A stretch of 13,538 nucleotides of DNA from Ochromonadaceae sp. CCMP2298 (Eukaryota > Sar > Synurophyceae > Ochromonadales > Ochromonadaceae), in NCBI GenBank assembly GCA_026770595.1, contig MU634288.1:1-13538 (forward strand). Direction: 5' to 3'. The position numbers and the translations under genes are program-made. This document shows positions 7,924 to 13,538 of this stretch, piece after piece. Below the pieces are notes generated by a model. The model searched no databases. It worked only from the letters and a program-made list of their open reading frames with translations, and had not been told where the DNA came from. Positions within the stretch are counted from its first letter, which is position 1, and the number at the start of each line of letters is the position of its first letter.

Positions 7924-8268
7924 CGGTACGGTATGGCACTGTCAACGATTTGCCCGTAGTGTGGGGGAGACGAGGGAGGTCTCTAGGGGGGGTACAATAT
8001 ACTGTATTATTGAATATAGCATACCCATCAACGGGACCCTACATGGGGCAGCTGCGACACATGAGCTGCGACACATGCAAAGGGGGCCAGCCCCTGACGA
8101 AAACCCCCTCTCGTTTCCCCATATGTGACACGATGGCTATCATAGCTATCATAGCTATCATAGCTATCATAACTATCATAGCTATCATAGCTGTGTCTGG
8201 ATATCCACAACGACATACTACATACAACCCATGTTTTATATGTTTTATGTAGAATCATCCCCCTTTCC
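7924..8268 (+). other. 3' flank of the RdRP gene
   Basis: There is no credible gene here; translated frames mostly reflect the simple repeat at 8136. The stretch holds an exact tandem duplication of a 14-mer (AGCTGCGACACATG at 8050-8063 and 8064-8077) and the 9-bp repeat array. The RdRP 3' UTR and poly(A) site should fall in this region or just beyond it. Confidence 0.5.
8136..8192 (+). repeat. 9-bp tandem repeat (GCTATCATA), about six copies
   Basis: Six head-to-tail units lie at 8136-8189, plus a partial unit; the fifth begins with A instead of G. Each junction contains the self-complementary ATAGCTAT, so either strand can fold on itself. Confidence 0.95.
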
Positions 8269-8315
8269 CACCATCGCCAAAAGGTTTAGGGGACCTTAAC
8301 CTTTTGGAGATGGTG
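8269..8315. repeat. 47-nt near-perfect inverted repeat (hairpin)
   Basis: Two 22-nt arms (8269-8290 and 8294-8315) are complementary at 20 of 22 positions around a 3-nt GGA loop. It lies between the RdRP stop codon and the convergent candidate gene on the other strand. It could be a transcript-end structure, a foldback mobile-element remnant or a small-RNA precursor; the sequence does not decide. Confidence 0.9.
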
Positions 8316-8563
8316 ACACGCCGGGTTGGCTGGTGTGGTTCAGCTTCAAGAAGCAACCTGTCGTGCTTCACTCTCTTTTTTAATATTGTTACTGTACACA
8401 TAAACAGTTCATTACGGTCATTATTATTACTTCATTACGATTCTCTACATAAGTAAATAAAGCAACGCAGATGTGCAGCGGGGTGAATTAAATTGATGGA
8501 ATGGAAAAAAGGAATTGAATTGATAGTAAACTATGCACAGTATATAGATATCCATCTATGGGG
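8316..8563. other. AT-rich intergenic stretch
   Basis: No gene seen. It contains an AATAAA at 8456-8461 on the plus strand, a possible poly(A) signal for the RdRP transcript though more than 500 bases past the stop, and a T-rich run near 8376. Confidence 0.4.
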
Positions 8564-8750
8564 TCACCTAAAGAGCCCTGCGAAGAGGCTATTCAAGCGA
8601 TGCGCTTCAAAGCATTGCGTGGAGTCCACGATACAGAAGGTAATCGGCGCCAAATAGAGGGACAGCACCATGGTAAGCATAATGGACTGCAGGTTCACAG
8701 CCTCGTTGGACAGCACATCAGACCCGCATATGCGTACGTACCATGGGGAC
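8564..8750 (-). CDS. Possible exon 2 of a small one-helix membrane protein
   Basis: On the minus strand this stretch reads as a 62-codon frame with about 71% G/C third positions, clearly more coding-like than the opposite strand (near 50%). It ends at TGA 8566-8564. Its upstream edge is a good acceptor (TTCATTTTCAG, complement of 8751-8761). The middle, around VNLQSIMLTMVLSLYLAPITF, is hydrophobic enough for one membrane helix. Joined to the candidate exon 1 at 8963-9003 it gives a 75-residue protein. I do not recognise the family. Against it: the phase-2 intron would be the only non-phase-0 intron in the window, and the start codon is only 44 bp from the divergent MBF1 start. Confidence 0.4.
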
Positions 8751-8962
8751 CTGAAAATGAAGAACCTGTGAAGAACCGGCAATCCCAAACCGGAATCTCG
8801 TAAAGTTCTAGAATGTGCACATATTAGGCGCTCTTTGAGTGTGAGATTGCTGTCGTAAGTGCAAATACGTCTTTCTTCCCTTCCCAACCTTCCCACTGCC
8901 GCTCTCGCCAAAGCAGCGAGGATAACGAGAACAGCAACAGGAGAGCTTCTCCAGGTTCTCAC
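8751..8962 (-). other. Candidate intron of the small membrane-protein gene
   Basis: A 212-bp minus-strand interval with a GTGAGA donor and a TTTTCAG acceptor. Its length matches the other introns here, and its third-position bias is lower than in the flanking exon. The frame happens to stay open through it, so an unspliced form starting at a non-ATG codon cannot be excluded. Confidence 0.35.
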
Positions 8963-9003
8963 CAGCAGGGGAGCACAATAATCCGTCTAGAGGATCCGCT
9001 CAT
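8963..9003 (-). CDS. Possible exon 1 of the small membrane protein
   Basis: The minus strand has ATG at 9003-9001, followed by 41 nt encoding MSGSSRRIIVLPC and two bases of the next codon, then GTGAGA. Splicing to 8750 completes a Trp codon and keeps the frame. This is a splice-site inference only; such a short exon has little coding evidence of its own. Confidence 0.3.
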
Positions 9004-9047
9004 CGGCAAAAGAATCTTTCCCTTCGCCTTTACACACACGCAGCACG

Positions 9048-9461
9048 ATGGCAGACCAAGACTGGACACCAGTGGTCCTCTCGAAGACGCTCAAGCAGAA
9101 GACTGCGGGCATGACCTCTGCGCACGCAATTTCCATGCAGAAGACTTCCGGTGTTATGGACACGGAGAGGAAGATGGATGCTGGCGGGAACAAGAGCGCA
9201 CATGCTGGTGGGGGCCTGGGCATGGCCAAGTTAGAGAACTCCACTGAGGAGTTCAAGCACGCGACTGTGAACCAGAACCTGTCCAAGTCCATCGCACAGG
9301 CACGACTAGCCAAGAAGATGACGCAGAAGCAACTAGCCACCTTGATCAATGAGAAGCCCCAGATCATCCAGGAGTACGAGTCCGGGAAGGCCATTCCCAA
9401 CCCGCAGATTCTGAACAAATTGGACAAGGCCCTGGGCACGCACCTGCCTCGCAAGAAGTAA
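9048..9461 (+). CDS. MBF1: Multiprotein bridging factor 1 (transcriptional coactivator)
   Basis: An intact 137-residue protein, slightly shorter than yeast or human MBF1 (about 150). The N-terminal half begins with the MBF1-type DWTPVVLSK at residues 5-13 and contains the basic, flexible segment of the family. The C-terminal half is a helix-turn-helix of the Cro/C1 (HTH_3) type, with ARLAKKMTQKQLATLI and the typical QEYESGKAIPN, ending in a Lys/Arg tail. MBF1 links gene-specific bZIP activators to TATA-binding protein and also acts on colliding ribosomes in yeast (family knowledge). It has no introns. The ATG fits the family start. It is convergent with the sterol methyltransferase gene 379 bp downstream. 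Confidence 0.97.
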   Translation: MADQDWTPVVLSKTLKQKTAGMTSAHAISMQKTSGVMDTERKMDAGGNKSAHAGGGLGMAKLENSTEEFKHATVNQNLSKSIAQARLAKKMTQKQLATLINEKPQIIQEYESGKAIPNPQILNKLDKALGTHLPRKK

Positions 9462-9840
9462 AGCTTTAAACCCGCCCAGCCGGTGTTCCAGCGAAGACTC
9501 GTACCCACACACGGCCCAGCGTGTGGAAATGTACGCGATCTGTAGAGGCTGGTCATGTCGATCGAGGCGCCGTTTTTTAAATATAGTGCCTATCCTATTT
9601 CTGTGTCATTGCCGGTACATACCCCTGTGCCTTTAGCCTCTGTTAGTTGTTAATGAACTATCGAATCAAAACTCTTCTTCAGTTACTCTAGTTGCCCAGA
9701 CTGGGGAGCTTTCCACCGTGCTCAACCCCACTCCTCATACCGCTACCCATACCACTACATACCGATATACCTGACTTGTACCTGATATGCGCTATCCTAC
9801 CTCTACCACTGCTCGACGGCCTCTGTCTCTGCCTGTGCTT
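9462..9840. other. Convergent intergenic region between MBF1 and the sterol methyltransferase
   Basis: Nothing gene-like is seen. It must hold both 3' UTRs. A T run followed by AAATATA sits near 9573, and 9700-9835 is C/T/A-rich low-complexity sequence. Open frames that continue into the methyltransferase gene on the plus strand are antisense shadows. Confidence 0.5.
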
Positions 9841-10488
9841 TTACTTGAGAGGCTTGCGGGCAACCATGAGCCACATGGGCGTGAAAGTGCCCGTGAACCC
9901 GCCCTGCGCGCAGCCCCAGCCTCCCTGCTGCAACATGGTCTGTACCTTTACCGTGCCCGAGGGAACCAGGCAGACCAGCTCGCACACGCTGAGTATTGAG
10001 CGCGTCATCCACATGCCCAGCGGACTGAGCTGGAAGCGGAAGGTGAATGGGTTGTTTGAGGGGTGCAGGGGCAGCCACCAGGGGTCGGCGCCGTAGGTGG
10101 GGTCCAGAGCCATGTCTCTCGCCTCGATCAGCTCGAAGCCCACAGAGGTCAAGGCGTCACAGCACTCCTGCTGCGTGGCCATGTCGGGCAGCCCATCGCC
10201 CTCCTCGATCTTCTTCTTGATCAGGCGGTGGTGCTCGTTGTTCGCATCGTACAGGGGCGTGAGACACCACTCGTAGCAGGCGAACACCTGGCCAGGCTTC
10301 AGCACGCGATAGATCTGCTCGTACACGCCCTCGCGCACAGGCGCATGGCAGGTGGCCTCGATGGCGTAGACGCCGTCGAAGGAGTTGTCAGCGAAGGGCT
10401 CGAGCTTCATGAAGTCGGCCTGCACGGACAGGGCGGATCCAGTAAGGCCCGCAGCCTTGTTCATCGAGTTGCCGCGCATCACTTGGTA
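9841..10488 (-). CDS. ERG6: Sterol C-24 methyltransferase, exon 2
   Basis: This exon encodes residues 183-397 of the enzyme. It starts with YQV, completing the family's NE-YQ segment after the splice. It includes DNSFDGVYAI followed by EATCHAP (residues 216-232) and YRVLKPGQVFACYEW, both diagnostic of ERG6/SMT proteins, and ends with FTPMWLMVARKPLK then TAA. The N-terminal domain is the SAM-dependent methyltransferase fold and the rest is the sterol methyltransferase C-terminal domain. The enzyme transfers a methyl group from S-adenosylmethionine to C-24 of the sterol side chain on the way to ergosterol-like or phytosterol-like products. Its presence argues for a sterol-alkylating organism. 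Confidence 0.96.
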   Translation of the reverse strand, partial: YQVMRGNSMNKAAGLTGSALSVQADFMKLEPFADNSFDGVYAIEATCHAPVREGVYEQIYRVLKPGQVFACYEWCLTPLYDANNEHHRLIKKKIEEGDGLPDMATQQECCDALTSVGFELIEARDMALDPTYGADPWWLPLHPSNNPFTFRFQLSPLGMWMTRSILSVCELVCLVPSGTVKVQTMLQQGGWGCAQGGFTGTFTPMWLMVARKPLK

Positions 10489-10640
10489 CTATAGGGGTGT
10501 GGAGGTGTGGGGAGAGAATCAGCGCGTTAGTTGGGCACGGTGTGGGAGTCCAGAGGGTGCCCCCGATCTAGGAGGGGACCTGGGAACATAGACACACAGG
10601 GGACCCCTGTGTGTTGGGAATACGGGACTTGGCTACTGAC
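10489..10640 (-). other. Intron of the sterol methyltransferase gene
   Basis: A 152-bp phase-0 intron with donor GTCAGT (after the GAG codon) and acceptor CCCTATAG before TAC. Removing it restores the conserved LNE-YQV sequence expected in this family, which makes the boundary firm. Confidence 0.92.
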
Positions 10641-11186
10641 CTCGTTGAGTGTGACGCCAGTGATGTTCGCATTGGTGAACTTGGCGATGTTGCGCATGGG
10701 ACCGCCGATGCCGCAGCCGCAGTCGAGCACCTTGGCGCCCTTGGCTACTCCGAGTCTGCCTGCAAGGTAGTACTCGTGGCGCGCGATGGCAGTCTTGAAC
10801 GTCTCGCCCGGCAGCTGGTTTGCGAAGTGGAAGCTCTCGCCCCAGCCCCACTCGTAGAAGGAAGTCGCCAGCTCGTAGTAGGCGTTCACGAGCGTTGTGT
10901 AGGATTCGTTTCTGGTGTCCAGCTTGCCGTCGTGCAGGTCGTTGTACTCGTCGATCCAGTCGTTCACGGCGATGTTGCGCTTCTTCTCCTGCGAGCCGAA
11001 GGTCGTCATGATCGTCAACGTGCGGCCGATGGGGTTGGAGCCAGCCAGAGTGTTGAAAAGGGCCAAACTTGCCACGATAGTCACGCTCGCGACTCCCACC
11101 ACGATCGCCTGGTCCTGCTTGTCGGCCTTGGCGAAACCGGCGTAGTCCGTCGGCATCTTGCTGATGAGCGTGCTGATGAGACTCAT
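10641..11186 (-). CDS. ERG6: Sterol C-24 methyltransferase, exon 1
   Basis: This exon encodes residues 1-182. A hydrophobic segment at about 27-44 (AIVVGVASVTIVASLALF) is a likely membrane anchor, fitting an enzyme of the ER or lipid droplets. The conserved sterol-binding region is YEWGWGESFHF at 111-121, and the SAM-binding motif I is VLDCGCGIGGP at 153-163. The start ATG at 11186 is the first in frame and gives 397 residues in total, close to yeast Erg6 (383). The gene is divergent from RPB11, with 586 bp between the start codons. Confidence 0.96.
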
Positions 11187-11772
11187 CTTTTCCGACCCTG
11201 CCTGGACGCTACAATTACGAATGCCGAGCAGTAAGATAGCCCCGCGCGGTGAGTCTCGTGGCGATAATGGCAGGGCAGGGCAGAGCAGTTAGATTTTTAG
11301 GACGATTGGACAGTGAGGATTGGCCATCCTCCCGTAGACAAAAATTTGGCCACCCTGCAGAAAGGGGGACAGGTAAGATTTTTGTTTCATATTTATGCGC
11401 AGTTTGTGGAAAAAGCACACATTATGGAGGACACATCTTTGTGCCGAGGCAACCACTTTGGCATCGCCATCGCCTCTCCAAGGCTCTTCCCTCCTATTCG
11501 TCTAGGGTTCCTATTCATTCGTCTGTTCATCTGTGTGCCAGTGCAGAGAGCTGAGACCATTGCAGAGCAGAGACAGCAGAGACAGCAGAGACAGCAGCAG
11601 CAGAGAAAGCGGGAGGTATTCATAGACATAATATATTCCCCCCTTCCTCCTTCCGCCATCCGCCACCCTCCAACCTTCCGCCCTCCACCCATCATTCGCC
11701 ACCCTCAACACTCCACACTCCACACTCCTCCCTTCGCCACCCTCTATCCTCCCAACAGGCGAAGTACGCACC
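11187..11772. other. Divergent promoter region between the sterol methyltransferase and RPB11
   Basis: No separate gene is supported. It holds three exact tandem copies of AGACAGCAG (11571-11597) and a long C-rich pyrimidine tract (about 11635-11755). That tract ends in CCCAACAG at 11751-11758, shortly before the RPB11 ATG. With a GTATTC donor at 11616 this could be an intron in the RPB11 5' UTR (11616-11758), which is only a guess. Confidence 0.45.
11571..11597 (+). repeat. Tandem repeat AGACAGCAG x3
   Basis: Three exact 9-bp units, followed by further CAG units, lie in the presumed 5' UTR or promoter of RPB11. No function is evident. Confidence 0.9.
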
Positions 11773-12039
11773 ATGTCGAACGCCCCGGAGAGATATCTGT
11801 CCTGGCGCTGGGAGGACGAGGACGACGCTAACCGGCTAGCCTACAAACCCGACAGCAAGAAGCCCAACGCGGGCACTTTCGTGATGCCCAAGGAGGACCA
11901 CACAATCGGCAATCTGCTGAGGATACAGATGCTGCGCGACCCGAGCGTGAGGTTCGCCGGCTATCGCATCCCGCACCCTTTGATAATCGAGTGCCACGTG
12001 CGGGTGGAGACGATGGACTCCAAGCTGACGCCGCAGCAG
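11773..12039 (+). CDS. RPB11: RNA polymerase II subunit RPB11, exon 1
   Basis: This exon encodes residues 1-89 of a 122-residue protein (human 117). The diagnostic RPB11/AC19 alpha-like dimerisation motif is visible: KEDHTIGNLLRIQMLRDPSV, then FAGYRIPHPL, then the strand IIECHVRVETMD. RPB11 pairs with RPB3 to form the platform on which RNA polymerase II is assembled. It is distinguished from the Pol I/III paralogue AC19 by the overall match to POLR2J, including the spacing KVPNA-like/KPNAGTF at 35-41. The exon ends in PQQ before a GTGGGT donor. Confidence 0.95.
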
Positions 12040-12248
12040 GTGGGTTATAGGGGATAGGATGGGCAGATAGACTGGTAGGCAGAGAATCCTCTGTCCCTCT
12101 CTGCCACTGGGCCTACCCTCCCCCCAACTGCTGCGCCCTCACCTGCTGTGCAAATGCCTGCTGCGCCTATTTTTCCCTCTGCACCTGCTGCTTATGCTTA
12201 CCCCTCTGCCCCTTTGTCCCCTCTCCTACCCCTCCCCCCTGCCCCCAG
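12040..12248 (+). other. RPB11 intron 1
   Basis: A 209-bp phase-0 intron, GTGGGT to CCCCCAG, with a very long C/T-rich 3' half. Splicing joins PQQ to VFASALTDL, which matches the family (PQEAFTNAITDL in human). Confidence 0.92.
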
Positions 12249-12311
12249 GTGTTCGCTTCCGCCCTGACGGACCTGCAGATGGAGACTGAGATACTCGCCA
12301 AGCAATTTGAC
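12249..12311 (+). CDS. RPB11: RNA polymerase II subunit RPB11, exon 2
   Basis: A 63-bp exon encoding VFASALTDLQMETEILAKQF and an Asp, the C-terminal helix that packs against RPB3 in the family. It is bounded by CCCCCAG and GTAAGC, and both junctions are phase 0. Confidence 0.93.
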
Positions 12312-12530
12312 GTAAGCGTACTGTACTGTGTTTGTACTTTGTACTATGCACTGCGCACTGTGGACTATGCACTGTGTTCTGTGTTCTGTCTTTTTTCTTT
12401 ATACTGTGCACTTATATACTGTGCAACATATGCACCCTACACACTACACCCCAAGCCTCAAGCACCCACACCCGAGCCGCAACCCCCCCTAACCCCCCCT
12501 TCCTCTACTCCCTCCCGCCTCTCTTCTCAG
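12312..12530 (+). other. RPB11 intron 2
   Basis: A 219-bp phase-0 intron, GTAAGC to TTCTCAG. It contains degenerate ACTATGCACTG/ACTGTGTTCTG repeats (about 12329-12425) and a direct repeat AACCCCCCCT x2 at 12481-12500. The CCTAAC in that repeat could serve as a branch site. Confidence 0.9.
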
Positions 12531-12569
12531 AATGCGATTGCCGACTTTGAGCACAGGAGGGGCATATAA
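12531..12569 (+). CDS. RPB11: RNA polymerase II subunit RPB11, exon 3
   Basis: The last 12 residues (NAIADFEHRRGI) and TAA. Human RPB11 ends in a comparable segment (VAIKDKQEGIE), which supports this short exon. The stop codon lies within the first of three CATATAA units. Confidence 0.88.
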   Translation, partial: NAIADFEHRRGI

Positions 12570-12586
12570 GCATATAATCATATAAG
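12563..12586 (+). repeat. 8-bp tandem repeat CATATAAG/T x3 at the RPB11 stop codon
   Basis: Three consecutive 8-mers (12563, 12571, 12579); the first supplies the TAA stop. It may help transcript 3' end formation, which is inference only. Confidence 0.85.
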
Positions 12587-13179
12587 CTGGTAGGATCATA
12601 GGCACATACGCAAAGGCAAAGTTTCCATAGTTGCATTGGTTCATAGCGCGGGTTTTGAAGATTCGTCTGCACATATTAAAAGGAAAATAGCTGTATTCAT
12701 TTTGACTTTTTTTTAGTAGTGTCTGGTCTTCTTTTGGCAGCAGCATAGGTTACTTTATTCTATAAAGGGACTTATGGGCAGCTAGGGCAGTTGCATTTCT
12801 TCTCGAAGATACTGGTAAAGTTTAGCAGGGCATACTGGTAAAATTATCACCGTCGGGGATTTTGCCGGCGGGTTTCCTTGTGTTTCGAAATTTCTCTGTG
12901 GCGCTGGGCATCGCTTTGTGGTGCAGTCTCTTCTTGCCTTTCTCGTGTCTGTCCTCCCGCAGCGAGCGCTGCTGTGATCGTCACTCTCCCGTAGATCTGA
13001 GGAGCCGAACAACGAGCCGGAATAGCACGCGCCCACGGAGTCTGCACAGACCAGCCACAGCAGAACAGTACTTCCAAGCCCACCCGGCCTGACCCACTCG
13101 TAGCATCCCCTGTGCTCGAGGACCCACCCACCCGGTCCACTCTTCTCTGTTTGTTTATATCTGCCTAAGATATACAGCC
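12587..13179. promoter_or_regulatory. RPB11 3' flank and ZC3H15 upstream region
   Basis: No separate gene is supported in these roughly 590 bases. The first part should hold the RPB11 3' UTR. TATAAAGG at 12761-12768 resembles a TATA box, and a direct repeat ATACTGGTAAA occurs at 12809 and 12832. A C/T-rich tract ending in CCCGCAG at 12956-12962 resembles a 3' splice site, so the ZC3H15 5' UTR may contain an intron. None of these sites is proven. Confidence 0.35.
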
Positions 13180-13350
13180 ATGCCGCCCAAGGAGCAGACG
13201 CCCAGCAAGAAGGCCGTGAAGGCGAAGAAGGAGAAGATGATCGACGAGTCCACGTTCGGCCTGAAGAACAAGAACAAGTCTGCTAAGGTGCAGCAGTTCG
13301 TCAACAGGGTACAGAAGTCCGTGAAGAACCAAAGCGGTGGGGCTGATTCG
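13180..13350 (+). CDS. ZC3H15: Zinc-finger CCCH domain protein 15 / DRG family regulatory protein 1, exon 1 (3' partial)
   Basis: Fifty-seven residues starting MPPKEQTPSKKA. A Lys-rich start followed by DESTFGLKNKNKSAKVQQFV (residues 22-41) is the diagnostic N-terminus of ZC3H15/DFRP1 (yeast Tma46), where TFGLKNK is near-invariant. The family binds and stabilises the translational GTPase DRG1 and associates with ribosomes; the CCCH fingers and the DRG-binding segment should be encoded by exons beyond the window. The exon ends with a phase-0 GTAAGT donor. Confidence 0.9.
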
Positions 13351-13538
13351 GTAAGTACTCTGTCACCTTGGACCAGCGAGTTGGGAGTGGGGGCTTCTGG
13401 CTCTGAAGATGACTCTGCCTGTGACGGCGCCGATGCTTCTGGCTATAGACTATATGTCTATCTCGTGACTCTGCATCTGGATCTGCAATTGACACCGTAC
13501 TCATCTTCTCTCCTCCCTCCTCCCTCCTCCCTCCTCCC
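13351..13538 (+). other. Start of ZC3H15 intron 1
   Basis: It begins GTAAGT and runs to the window end without a clear acceptor followed by coding sequence. It finishes in a TCCTCCC repeat, which looks like the pyrimidine tract of an approaching 3' splice site. Confidence 0.8.
13511..13538 (+). repeat. 7-bp tandem repeat TCCTCCC x4 (cut by window end)
   Basis: Four exact units reach the last base. The minus strand reads GGGAGGA repeated, giving four GGG runs with 4-nt spacers, a G-quadruplex pattern. Confidence 0.9.

Noticed and set aside
7905-8252. Open frame reading through the 9-bp repeat (Ile-Ala-Ile repeats)
   Set aside because: The frame exists only because the 9-bp unit has no stop; it overlaps the RdRP 3' end and shows no coding bias.
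8320-8350. tRNA-like B-box (GGTTCAGCTTC)
   Set aside because: It matches the B-box consensus poorly, and no A-box or cloverleaf could be built around it.
8558-8803. Plus-strand 81-codon frame between the RdRP and MBF1
   Set aside because: Its third positions are close to 50% G/C and no family is recognisable; the opposite strand has better coding bias and splice sites.
10611-11234. Plus-strand open frame antisense to the sterol methyltransferase
   Set aside because: It mirrors exon 1 of a firmly identified enzyme and has a Val/Arg-rich composition typical of a shadow frame.
11313-11831. Plus-strand open frame running into RPB11 in another frame
   Set aside because: Most of it is translated low-complexity Pro/Gln-rich sequence from the 5' flank, and it overlaps the well-supported RPB11 start.
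12782-13140. Open frames upstream of ZC3H15 on both strands
   Set aside because: They have no recognisable domain, lie in the presumed promoter/5' UTR, and contain C/T-rich splice-like tracts.

Overview
The window is nuclear DNA from a GC-rich microbial eukaryote. It has GT-AG introns of about 150-220 bp with long C/T-rich 3' ends, coding exons with GC-rich third codon positions, and eukaryote-only housekeeping genes (RPB11, MBF1, ZC3H15/DFRP1). A sterol C-24 methyltransferase points to a sterol-alkylating lineage (protist, alga or fungus) rather than an animal. I cannot name the organism from sequence alone.

Layout. 1-249: end of an intron. 250-7923 (+): two exons, joined by a 153-bp intron, of a very large RNA-silencing protein whose 5' end lies outside the window. 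The visible part (about 2506 residues) carries in order a Dicer/RIG-I-type DECH helicase, a cellular (RDR/QDE-1-type) RNA-dependent RNA polymerase with the DLDGD catalytic motif, a DNA-polymerase-beta-type nucleotidyltransferase of the poly(A)/poly(U) polymerase kind, and about 580 residues I cannot assign. 7924-8563: 3' flank with a 9-bp tandem repeat and a 47-nt near-perfect hairpin. 8564-9003 (-): a possible two-exon gene for a small one-helix membrane protein. 9048-9461 (+): MBF1. 9841-11186 (-): sterol C-24 methyltransferase, two exons. 11773-12569 (+): RPB11, three exons. 13180-13350 (+): first exon of ZC3H15/DFRP1, cut by the window end.

Main point. Helicase, RdRP and nucleotidyltransferase are the same three activities that fission yeast assembles from separate subunits as the RNA-directed RNA polymerase complex (Hrr1, Rdp1, Cid12); in Tetrahymena, Rdr1 works with separate nucleotidyltransferases. 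Here they appear to lie on one polypeptide. Helicase-RdRP fusions are known from Dictyostelium (RrpA/RrpB). I do not recall a three-way fusion being described. The RdRP and nucleotidyltransferase are certainly one reading frame; the helicase link depends on one predicted phase-0 intron. The other genes are ordinary housekeeping genes in a compact arrangement and do not form an obvious functional unit with the silencing protein.
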